Below, in pieces: positions 13,137 through 19,609 of a DNA stretch of 20,720 nucleotides. The stretch spans positions 1-20,720 of the forward strand of contig JBEKLJ010000033.1 in the NCBI GenBank assembly GCA_050010255.1. The letters are read 5' to 3'. Within the stretch, counting starts at the first letter, position 1. Every line of letters begins with the position of its first letter. The position numbers and the translations under genes are program-made. The notes under the pieces were generated by a model. It was not told the origin of the DNA. It made no database searches and saw only the letters and a list, made by a program, of their open reading frames with translations. The DNA comes from JBEKLJ01 sp050010255 (GTDB lineage Bacteria > Acidobacteriota > Terriglobia > Bryobacterales > Bryobacteraceae).

Positions 13137-14801
13137 ATGGACTCGACGGCGCCCGGACCCGCCCAACGGCTCGCGCCCGCGGCCCTGGTTGTCCGCAACC
13201 CCTCGGGTGCCCGCAGCCGCCTGCCCATCGCCCGTCTCCCCTTCCGCATCGGCCGCCACGGCGACAACGACCTGGTGTTGCGCGACGGCCGCGCCTCGCG
13301 CCATCACTGCGAAATCACCGCGGAGAACGGCGAATACTACATCGCGGACCTCAAGAGCAGTTACGGCGTTTCCGTCAACGGCCGGCGCGTGTCCCGGCAC
13401 AAGCTGAGCCAGGCCGACCGCATCGAGTTCGGCTTCCCGGATTCCTACCAACTGACCTTCGAGCTGGAAACTGCGCTGCCCGCGTCGCTGACCGACACCC
13501 CGTCCGCGGGCGCCGGTGGCGCCAGCCTGGCCAAGCTCCGCGCCACGCTCGAGGTGACGCGCGCGCTCCAAACCGCTCTCTCGACCGACGACGTGCTGGC
13601 CGCGGTCGTCGAAGCGGCGCTCACCATCACCGGGTGCGAGCGCGGCTTCCTGCTGCTCAGGCACGGCGACGACCTGGAGATCCGTATCGCCCGCGCGCGC
13701 TCCGGGCCTCTGGCCAAGAGCGACCTGGGCGTGCCGACGCGCCTGCTGTTCCGCGCCCTCAACCAGCGCAAAGAGTTCCTCTCCATGAACTTCGATCCGG
13801 CGGACACCCCCGGCGCGGCCGAGCGCAGCATCTGCGACCTCGGGCTTCGGAGCGTCGTCTGCGTGCCCCTGGTTCGGGTCCGCACGGGCTCCGTGGCCGA
13901 AACGACGGCGATGTCTCCCGCCGAGGACACGGTCGGGCTGCTCTACATGGACTCGCGGCTGGAAAACGCCGACCTGTCGGGCGGAAGCCGCGAGCTGCTG
14001 ACCACGCTGGCGCTGGAAGCTTCCACGGTGCTCGAAAACGCGCGCCTGCTCGAGGAGCAGTGGGCCAGGCAGCGGATGGACCAGGAGCTGCGGATTGCCC
14101 GCCAGATCCAGGAGAGCCTCATGCCGCGGGCTTTGCCCACCTCGGGCTGGTTCCGCGCCGCGGCCTCCAGCATCCCCTCACTCCAGGTGGGCGGCGACTA
14201 CGTGGATGTTCGCGAGATTAGCCCGGACTGCTGGGCTGGAATTGTGGCGGACGTCTCGGGGAAAGGGGTCGGCGCGGCCCTGCTGGCCTCGCTTCTTCAG
14301 GGCATTTTCCTGGCCGCCCCGTTGACCCGCCTCTCGATGGACGAAATGATGCAGCGGATTAACCGCTTCCTCAGCGAGCGGACCGGCGGGGAACAGTACG
14401 CCACGGTGTTCTACTGCACCTTCGAGCGCTCCGGCGGCCTGCGCTGGGTGAACGCCGGCCACCCGCCGCCGATCCTAGTGCGCCGCGGGGGCGGCTTGCG
14501 GGTTCTGGAGGCGACCGGGACCCCGGTCGGCCTGCTCGCGGAGGCGGCCTATGCCACTGAGGCGACACGCCTGGAGCCCGGGGACGCCCTGGTCATCTAC
14601 AGCGACGGGCTGAGCGAGTCTCAGAACGCCGCCGGCGAGTTCTTCGGAACCGAGCGGCTGCGCAAGACCGTGGCCGCCAACGCCGGCCAAGGCTGCCGCC
14701 TGCTGCACGCCGCCGTTCGCCGGGCTGCGGAGGAGTTCACCGCGGGCGCCGTGCAGCGCGACGATGCGGCCCTGGTGGTCCTCGAATACCGGCCGGACTG
14801 A
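13137..14801 (+). CDS. FHA-GAF-PP2C (RsbU/SpoIIE-type) serine phosphatase
   Basis: Three domains are visible in 554 residues. An FHA phosphothreonine-binding domain occupies about 17-108, with IGRHGDNDLVL, SRH at 54-56 and VNGRRV. A GAF sensor domain occupies about 135-300, followed by a helical linker ending in RIARQIQESLMP. A PPM/SpoIIE phosphatase domain occupies about 335-551, with metal ligands D354 (GGDYVD), D372 (ADVSGKG), D490 (YSDG) and D542-D543, plus NAGHPPP. RsbU-type phosphatases dephosphorylate anti-sigma-factor antagonists; the FHA domain suggests input from a Ser/Thr kinase. The substrate is not encoded nearby. The ATG directly abuts the fur stop codon, and a GAGGCAGG stretch upstream supplies the ribosome binding site. 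Confidence 0.93.
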   Translation: MDSTAPGPAQRLAPAALVVRNPSGARSRLPIARLPFRIGRHGDNDLVLRDGRASRHHCEITAENGEYYIADLKSSYGVSVNGRRVSRHKLSQADRIEFGFPDSYQLTFELETALPASLTDTPSAGAGGASLAKLRATLEVTRALQTALSTDDVLAAVVEAALTITGCERGFLLLRHGDDLEIRIARARSGPLAKSDLGVPTRLLFRALNQRKEFLSMNFDPADTPGAAERSICDLGLRSVVCVPLVRVRTGSVAETTAMSPAEDTVGLLYMDSRLENADLSGGSRELLTTLALEASTVLENARLLEEQWARQRMDQELRIARQIQESLMPRALPTSGWFRAAASSIPSLQVGGDYVDVREISPDCWAGIVADVSGKGVGAALLASLLQGIFLAAPLTRLSMDEMMQRINRFLSERTGGEQYATVFYCTFERSGGLRWVNAGHPPPILVRRGGGLRVLEATGTPVGLLAEAAYATEATRLEPGDALVIYSDGLSESQNAAGEFFGTERLRKTVAANAGQGCRLLHAAVRRAAEEFTAGAVQRDDAALVVLEYRPD

Positions 14802-14871
14802 CAGCGCCTAGGAGCGCGCCCAGCCCGGCTGAGAACTTTCGCCCCCCCGGCCCACTCAGTTCCAGTAGAGC

Positions 14872-15666
14872 ATGCACCTCCCCCTACGCCCTGAGTGTCC
14901 TCCGTCGGGCTCGGCAGCCGACCCGCGGCTGGAGAAGCTGCACTCGATTTTCCTGGCTGCGCGGCGGACCGCGTTCTATGGGTGGGCTGCGGTCCCCTCC
15001 CTCGAGGAGGTCCCCGGGCAGCGCTCGTTGGGTGCTCTGCTCGCCGGCTTCCGGGTGGTTCCTCTAGCGGAGTTTCTGGCCCGGCGGGAGGAGTTTCTCG
15101 TTCCGGGCGCCGCTTCGGTGTTTGCCCCCCGCAAAGGCGTTCAGAGTGTGCCGAACGGCTGGCGCGCCAGGCTTGGGTTTCGTGCCGAGGCGATGGAAGG
15201 CAGTGCCGCCGCGCTGCTCCGGATCGCCGACTCCGGAGACGCGCTCCGGCGCCTGCGCGGCGCGCGCCGCGTGCTGGTCAATACGCTCCTGGGCGAGCCC
15301 TTGCTCTCCGAAGCAATGCGCGAGCGGCTCTGGAGCGCCTTTGAGCTGCCCGTTCTCGAGCGCCTTTGCAGCTTTCACGGCGAGACGCTGGCTTCCGAGT
15401 GCGACGCCCACGATGGGCTGCACCTGGACGCCCAGGCCGCCGTCTTCGAGTTAATCGGCGGCGAGCTAGTCGTCACCTCCCTGGCTTGGGTCCACTGCCC
15501 GGTGATCCGGTTGGGCACCGGCTGGGCCGGCGTGATCGCGCAGGCTCGGTGCGCCTGTGGCGACAACGCCCCGCGCTTCCTTCCCACTGCGGCCGACAGC
15601 CGCCGGCTACGCCCCGTTGGTACGGCCTCCCAGTTCCGCTCGCCCGGCCTTCCGGTGAACTGGTAG
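14872..15666 (+). CDS. Truncated PaaK-like adenylate-forming protein, probably non-catalytic
   Basis: I do not recognise a defined family for this 264-residue protein, but its second half resembles the phenylacetate-CoA ligase (PaaK) fold. VLVNTLLGEPLLSEAMRERL corresponds to the segment before the adenylation core motif, ECDAHDGLHLD to the conserved ECxxxDGLH, ELVVTSL and PVIRLGTG to the strand pair near the C-terminus, and RCACGDNAPRF to the PaaK CxCG motif. The N-terminal helix and SLEEV/PLAEFLARREEFL also fit PaaK. The Ser/Thr/Gly-rich ATP-binding loop and the small C-terminal domain are missing. Start ATG 14872 has no clear ribosome binding site. The MFS gene follows 44 bp downstream on the same strand. 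Confidence 0.55.
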   Translation: MHLPLRPECPPSGSAADPRLEKLHSIFLAARRTAFYGWAAVPSLEEVPGQRSLGALLAGFRVVPLAEFLARREEFLVPGAASVFAPRKGVQSVPNGWRARLGFRAEAMEGSAAALLRIADSGDALRRLRGARRVLVNTLLGEPLLSEAMRERLWSAFELPVLERLCSFHGETLASECDAHDGLHLDAQAAVFELIGGELVVTSLAWVHCPVIRLGTGWAGVIAQARCACGDNAPRFLPTAADSRRLRPVGTASQFRSPGLPVNW

Positions 15667-15710
15667 ACACCCGCAAGCCGCAGCCAAAGGCGTGTGAGAA
15701 GATCGGGCTA

Positions 15711-16922
15711 GTGAACCCCGATTCGAAGCGCGAGCCTTCGCCCATTCCGGGGATCTCGCGCAACGTCTTTGTCCTCGGCCTGGTTAGCCTCTGCACGGAT
15801 GCCTCGTCCGAGATGATCTATCCCCTGATCCCCTTGTTTCTCCTGGGTACGCTGCGGGCGCCGGTGGCGGTCCTGGGTCTGATCGAAGGGCTGGCGGAAG
15901 CGACCGCTAGCGTTTTGAAAGGGATCTCGGGCTGGGTGTCGGACCGCGTCGGCCGCCGCCGCCCGCTGGTTCTCGCCGGCTACGGCCTGGCGGCGGTCAC
16001 CAAGCCGCTGCTGGCCCTGGCCCTGGGCTGGCCGCTGGTCCTGACGGCGCGCGTGCTGGACCGTTTCGGGAAGGGACTGCGCGGCTCCCCGCGCGACGCC
16101 TTGATCGCCGACTCCACCGAGCCGCTGTTTCGCGGCCGCGCCTTCGGCTTCCATCGCAGCGCGGACCAGGCCGGCGCTGTCATCGGCCCGCTGCTGGCCC
16201 TCCCGCTGCTGGCGCTGTTCCACGAGAACTACCGCGCGCTGTTCGCCGTGGCTTTCCTGCCGGCGGCCCTGGGCGTGATCGCGCTCACCGCCGTTCGCGA
16301 AACCGGGCGCCGCCCCGCGCCGGGCGCTCCTCCGGCCGGCTTCCGTCTGCGGGACGCCGCGCCGGCCTTCCGGCGTTTTCTCGGGGTCACCCTGCTGTTT
16401 GCCCTGGGCAATTCCTCGGACACGTTCCTCATCCTCCGCGCCCGGCAACTGGGCCTCGCAGCCCACGAGATCATGCTCCTCTACGCCGCCTTCAACTTCA
16501 CCTACGCGCTCTCGGCCTACCCGGCGGGCGTGCTCTCGGATCGCGTCGGCCGCAAGCGCGTGCTGGTGGCCGGCTTCGGCGTCTTTGCGCTGGTCTACTT
16601 CGGCTTCGGTCTGGCCGCGGGCCGGGCCGCGGTGTGGCCGTTGTTCCTGGTCTACGGGCTGTACCAGGGCCTGACGGACGGCACGGCGCGGGCCTTCGTG
16701 GTCGATCTGGTCGGGCCCGCTCACCGCGCCACCGCTCTGGGGTTTTACGCCACGGCTACTGGCTTGGCCGCCTTCCCGGCCAGTCTCTTCGCTGGCCTGC
16801 TCTGGCAGCGGATCGGCCCCGCGGCGCCGTTCTACTACGGCGCCCTGACGGCGGCGCTGGCAGCGGCGGGCTTCCTGCTGCTCGTCCGGGCGCCTGGCGC
16901 CGATCGCCCGGCCATCCGGTAA
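15711..16922 (+). CDS. MFS transporter
   Basis: The 403-residue protein has about 12 hydrophobic helices and two copies of MFS motif A, GWVSDRVGRRRPLVLAGY in the N-half and GVLSDRVGRKRVLVAGF in the C-half. Another well-conserved stretch is DRFGKGLRGSPRDALIADS, found in a group of predicted drug or metabolite exporters. The substrate is unknown. GTG at 15711 gives a short hydrophilic N-terminus before the first helix; the frame is open upstream through the preceding gene but that part is not membrane-protein-like. It is preceded by the PaaK-like gene and followed 10 bp later by kdsD on the same strand. Confidence 0.87.
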   Translation: MNPDSKREPSPIPGISRNVFVLGLVSLCTDASSEMIYPLIPLFLLGTLRAPVAVLGLIEGLAEATASVLKGISGWVSDRVGRRRPLVLAGYGLAAVTKPLLALALGWPLVLTARVLDRFGKGLRGSPRDALIADSTEPLFRGRAFGFHRSADQAGAVIGPLLALPLLALFHENYRALFAVAFLPAALGVIALTAVRETGRRPAPGAPPAGFRLRDAAPAFRRFLGVTLLFALGNSSDTFLILRARQLGLAAHEIMLLYAAFNFTYALSAYPAGVLSDRVGRKRVLVAGFGVFALVYFGFGLAAGRAAVWPLFLVYGLYQGLTDGTARAFVVDLVGPAHRATALGFYATATGLAAFPASLFAGLLWQRIGPAAPFYYGALTAALAAAGFLLLVRAPGADRPAIR

Positions 16923-16925
16923 AGT
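16920..16925 (+). promoter_or_regulatory. Candidate -10 box of kdsD
   Basis: TAAAGT overlaps the stop codon of the MFS gene and is followed after 7 nt by the ATG at 16933, the spacing expected for a leaderless mRNA. The interval GGTAGGG could instead act as a very close ribosome binding site. Confidence 0.3.
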
Positions 16926-16932
16926 GGTAGGG

Positions 16933-17916
16933 ATGCCGGCACCTGAATCCGATGCCATGCGGCGTGGCCGCGCCGCGATGAGCGCCGAGGCCGAGGCTAT
17001 CGCCCTGGCCGCCGGCCGGCTGGATGAGCATTTTGCGCGCGCCGTCGACCTGATCGCGCGTCACACCGGGAAGATTGTCGTCACCGGCATCGGCAAGTCC
17101 GGCCGCGTCGGTCAGAAGATCGTCGCCACGTTTTCGAGCACCGGCATGCCCGCGGTCTTCCTGCACCCCGCCGAGGCCGCGCACGGCGACTTGGGAATCT
17201 ACGCGCCCCAGGACCCCACCATTCTGATCTCCAAGAGCGGCGCCACCGCCGAGCTGCTCCGCCTGGTGGGCCTGCTGCGCAAGTTCCGCTCGCCGTTGAT
17301 CGGCATCCTTGGCAACCCGGATTCACCGCTGGCGCAGCAGGTGGACATCGTCCTGGATGCCTCGGTGCGCGCCGAAGCGGATCCGCACAATCTGGCGCCC
17401 ACCGCGAGCGCCGCCGTGGCCATGGCGATCGGCGACGCGCTGGCCATCGCCGTCATGCAGGCGCGCGAATTCACTCCCGAGGAGTTCGCCCTCTACCATC
17501 CCTCCGGCCAGCTCGGCCACAACCTCTCCCTGACGGTCCGTGAGGTGATGCATTCCGGCGACCAGGCTGCCTGCGCGGCGCCCGAGGACCCGCTCAAGTC
17601 CGTCGTGATCGCCATGACGCGCCGGCCGCTCGGCGCCGCCTGCGTCCTGGACGCCGAAGGCCGCCTGCTGGGGCTCATCACTGACGGCGACCTGCGGCGC
17701 GCGCTCCAGGCCCACGATGATATCCGCGGGCTGCGTGCCGCCGACATCATGACGCCTTCTCCGACCACCATCGGCCCCGACGCGCTCCTTCACGAAGCGC
17801 TGGGCCTGATGGAGGACCGGCCCTCGCAGATCTCCGTGCTGCCGGTCATCGAGCCGGTCACGCGCCGCTGCCTCGGCCTGGTCCGCCTGCACGACATCTA
17901 CCACGCCCGCGGCTAG
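16933..17916 (+). CDS. kdsD: Arabinose-5-phosphate isomerase (SIS + two CBS domains)
   Basis: KdsD converts ribulose 5-phosphate to arabinose 5-phosphate, the precursor of Kdo in lipopolysaccharide. The 327-residue protein has an N-terminal SIS domain (about 30-190) with IVVTGIGKSGRVGQKIVATF, FLHPAEAAHGDLG (H84) and LAPTASAAVAMAIGDALA, followed by the ALYHPSGQLG motif and paired CBS domains (about 205-327), including LITDGDLRRAL. Family order and length are standard. ATG at 16933 is preferred; ATG at 16954 or 16978 could also serve. The gene implies a Kdo-containing outer membrane. It has no Kdo-pathway neighbours here. Its stop overlaps the convergent rsmI stop by 4 bp (CTAG). Confidence 0.93.
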   Translation: MPAPESDAMRRGRAAMSAEAEAIALAAGRLDEHFARAVDLIARHTGKIVVTGIGKSGRVGQKIVATFSSTGMPAVFLHPAEAAHGDLGIYAPQDPTILISKSGATAELLRLVGLLRKFRSPLIGILGNPDSPLAQQVDIVLDASVRAEADPHNLAPTASAAVAMAIGDALAIAVMQAREFTPEEFALYHPSGQLGHNLSLTVREVMHSGDQAACAAPEDPLKSVVIAMTRRPLGAACVLDAEGRLLGLITDGDLRRALQAHDDIRGLRAADIMTPSPTTIGPDALLHEALGLMEDRPSQISVLPVIEPVTRRCLGLVRLHDIYHARG

Positions 17917-18728
17917 CGCCGTTCCAGCTCGCGGTAAACGTCGCGCTTCGAAATCCCACGCTCCCGCGCCACGGCCTTCATGGCGTCCATCCGGCTCATG
18001 CCGGAGCGCATGCACGCCCCGACGGCTTCCGGGATGGGAACGCCCTGCTCGGCCTGCGGCTGTTCGGCCTTGCCGACCAGCACCGTGAATTCGCCCTTGA
18101 GCGGGATGCCGGCCTTGCCCAGTTCGGCCGCGCTGCCGCGCAGGAACTCCTCGTGGATCTTGGTCAGCTCGCGCGCCAGCACCACCGGCCTGGGGCCGAG
18201 CACCGCCTCGATGTCGGCCAGCGTCGCCAGGATGCGGTGGGGGGCCTCGTAGAAGATCAACGTCGCCCCCTCGTCCTTGAGCCGCGCCAGCGCCTTGCGC
18301 CGCTCGGCCGGGCGCGAGGGCAGGAACCCGGCGAAGTGAAACTCGTCCGTGGGCAGCCCGGAAGCGGCCAGGGCCGCCAGTGCCGCCGACGGCCCCGGCG
18401 CCGGCTCGACCCGGATGCCCCTGTCAATCGCCTTCCTCACCAGCCGGTAGCCGGGATCGGAGACCAGCGGCGTGCCCGCGTCGGAGACGAGTGCGATGTT
18501 TGAACCCGCCCCGAGCTTCTCGATCAACTCGGAGGCCCGTAGCGCCTCGTTGTGCTCGTGATAACTCGTCGTCGGCTTGTGGATGCCGTAATGATCCAGC
18601 AGCTTGCGCGTCTGCCGCGTGTCCTCGCAGGCGATCAGATCGGCTTCGCCGAGCACCCGCAGCGCGCGCAGCGTGATGTCCTCCAGGTTGCCGATCGGCG
18701 TCGCCACCAGGTAGAGCGTCCCGGCCAT
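17913..18728 (-). CDS. rsmI: 16S rRNA (cytidine1402-2'-O)-methyltransferase
   Basis: RsmI methylates the ribose of C1402 in the ribosomal P site using SAM. The 271-residue sequence has the tetrapyrrole-methylase fold and the RsmI signatures: LYLVATPIGNLEDITLRAL at the N-terminus, ACEDTRQTRKLLDHYGI, the SAM-binding VSDAGTPLVSDPGYRLV, EPAPGPSAALAAL, FLPSRPAERR, FYEAPHRI and ELTKIHEE. The short C-terminal helical domain ends in SKRDVYRELERR, as in other RsmI proteins. A CATAAT box ends 6 nt upstream of the ATG, suggesting a leaderless transcript. It converges on kdsD and is divergent from mscL. Confidence 0.96.
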   Translation of the reverse strand: MAGTLYLVATPIGNLEDITLRALRVLGEADLIACEDTRQTRKLLDHYGIHKPTTSYHEHNEALRASELIEKLGAGSNIALVSDAGTPLVSDPGYRLVRKAIDRGIRVEPAPGPSAALAALAASGLPTDEFHFAGFLPSRPAERRKALARLKDEGATLIFYEAPHRILATLADIEAVLGPRPVVLARELTKIHEEFLRGSAAELGKAGIPLKGEFTVLVGKAEQPQAEQGVPIPEAVGACMRSGMSRMDAMKAVARERGISKRDVYRELERR

Positions 18729-18734
18729 GGATAG

Positions 18735-18740
18735 ATTATG
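18735..18740 (-). promoter_or_regulatory. -10 box implying leaderless transcription of rsmI
   Basis: CATAAT on the minus strand is separated by 6 nt (CTATCC) from the rsmI ATG at 18728, so a normal start point would fall on the start codon. No -35 box is recognisable in the GC-rich upstream sequence. Confidence 0.4.
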
Positions 18741-18748
18741 GCGCGGCG

Positions 18749-18765
18749 CCGGCCTCTCTGGCCGG
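18749..18765. repeat. Single short hairpin between rsmI and mscL
   Basis: CCGGCC (18749-18754) pairs with GGCCGG (18760-18765) around TCTCT. It resembles one unit of the hairpin arrays at 117-239 and 12431-12514 and, like them, lies between divergent genes. A single 6-bp palindrome in GC-rich DNA is weak evidence. Confidence 0.3.
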
Positions 18766-18883
18766 TCCGTTTCGATCTAACCTCTTTTCAATGTGGAACC
18801 GCACGATGCAGCCGCCCAAGCTCATCATTCTGCTGTTTCCCTTCAGCCCCGCTTTGGTTCACACTGGAGTATCGGAGGCAGGC

Positions 18884-19288
18884 ATGCTAAAGGGTTTCAG
18901 AGAGTTTCTCTTCCGCGGCAACGTGATCGATCTGGCCGTGGCGGTCGTCATCGGAGGCGCCTTCGGCGGCGTTGTCAGCGCCCTGGTCAAGGACCTGCTG
19001 ACCCCGCTCATCGCGGCCATTGTCGGCAAGTCGGACTTCTCCGCGCTCACCTTCACCGTCAACAACAGCAAGTTTCCCTATGGCGAGTTCATCAACGCGG
19101 TGGCCTCGTTCCTGCTGATCGGCACGGCCGTCTACTTCTTCGTGATCGTCCCCACCCGCGCCATCCTGGAGCGCTTGAAGCCGAAGGAAGCGCCCGCCGA
19201 GCCGGCGACGCGCCAGTGCCCGGAGTGCCTGAGCGAGATCCCGATCGCGGCGCGGCGCTGCGCCCACTGCACCTCGGTCATCGGCTAG
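18884..19288 (+). CDS. mscL: Large-conductance mechanosensitive channel with C-terminal zinc ribbon
   Basis: MscL is a pentameric inner-membrane channel that opens under high membrane tension to release solutes during osmotic downshock. The 134-residue protein has the N-terminal amphipathic helix MLKGFREFLFRGNVIDLA, TM1 (about 15-45, with the GGAFG gate region and VKDLLTPLI), a periplasmic loop and TM2 (about 70-90, NAVASFLLIGTAVYFFVIV). Instead of the usual charged helical bundle, the C-terminus ends in a zinc ribbon, C112-x2-C115 and C126-x2-C129. ATG at 18884 is set by GGAGG 5-6 nt upstream; the open frame back to 18791 would add an unrelated hydrophobic leader. Confidence 0.95.
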   Translation: MLKGFREFLFRGNVIDLAVAVVIGGAFGGVVSALVKDLLTPLIAAIVGKSDFSALTFTVNNSKFPYGEFINAVASFLLIGTAVYFFVIVPTRAILERLKPKEAPAEPATRQCPECLSEIPIAARRCAHCTSVIG

Positions 19289-19411
19289 TAGCCCGAAGCG
19301 CCGCCGGCCGATCGCGTCGGTCCGCGCGTGCAGACACACGCATCCGTCTAGAACCGCTGCTTGGCCGCTCCCCGCGAGCGGAACGCAGCTCGGCGGAAAG
19401 GTGAAGCTGGC

Positions 19412-19609
19412 TTACGCCCCTCGCCGCAACAACCCTGCGCCGGTCAGGACCACGCCCCCGGCCAGCGGATCGCGCAGGTTGCCGCCCAGCACCCGGCTCC
19501 GGGTGGCGATCGTCTGCGGCCACCTGCGGCGGACGAAGGGCTCGAGCGCCAGGTACAGCACGCAGAGGAGCGCGGTCGATGGGCAGACCAGGTTTCCATG
19601 ATCTACAGG
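19412..19609 (-). pseudogene. Remnant of a Ser/Thr-kinase-type membrane domain
   Basis: Read on the minus strand between two in-frame TAA codons, 65 codons are open and include ALLCVLYLALEPFVRRRWPQ and TRSRVLGGNLRDPLAGGVVL. I recognise this pattern (LALEPYVRRRWP, then RDPLVGRDVL) from the C-terminal membrane region of large acidobacterial Ser/Thr protein kinases. There is no plausible start, no kinase domain nearby, and a stop soon after the conserved block, so it looks like a decayed fragment. The rest of the 321-bp gap (19289-19411) shows no gene. It lies in the same frame as the upstream CarboxypepD_reg gene, directly after its stop. Recognition is from memory of the family. Confidence 0.45.

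Noticed and set aside
12651..13664. 337-codon open frame on the minus strand
   Set aside because: It is antisense to fur and the FHA domain, both clearly real genes.
15708..16958. 416-codon open frame on the minus strand
   Set aside because: It is antisense to the MFS transporter; its composition is Gln/Arg/Gly/Glu-rich shadow sequence with no motif.
18791..18883. Longer mscL start with a hydrophobic leader
   Set aside because: MscL proteins begin at the amphipathic helix, and GGAGG is positioned correctly for ATG 18884.
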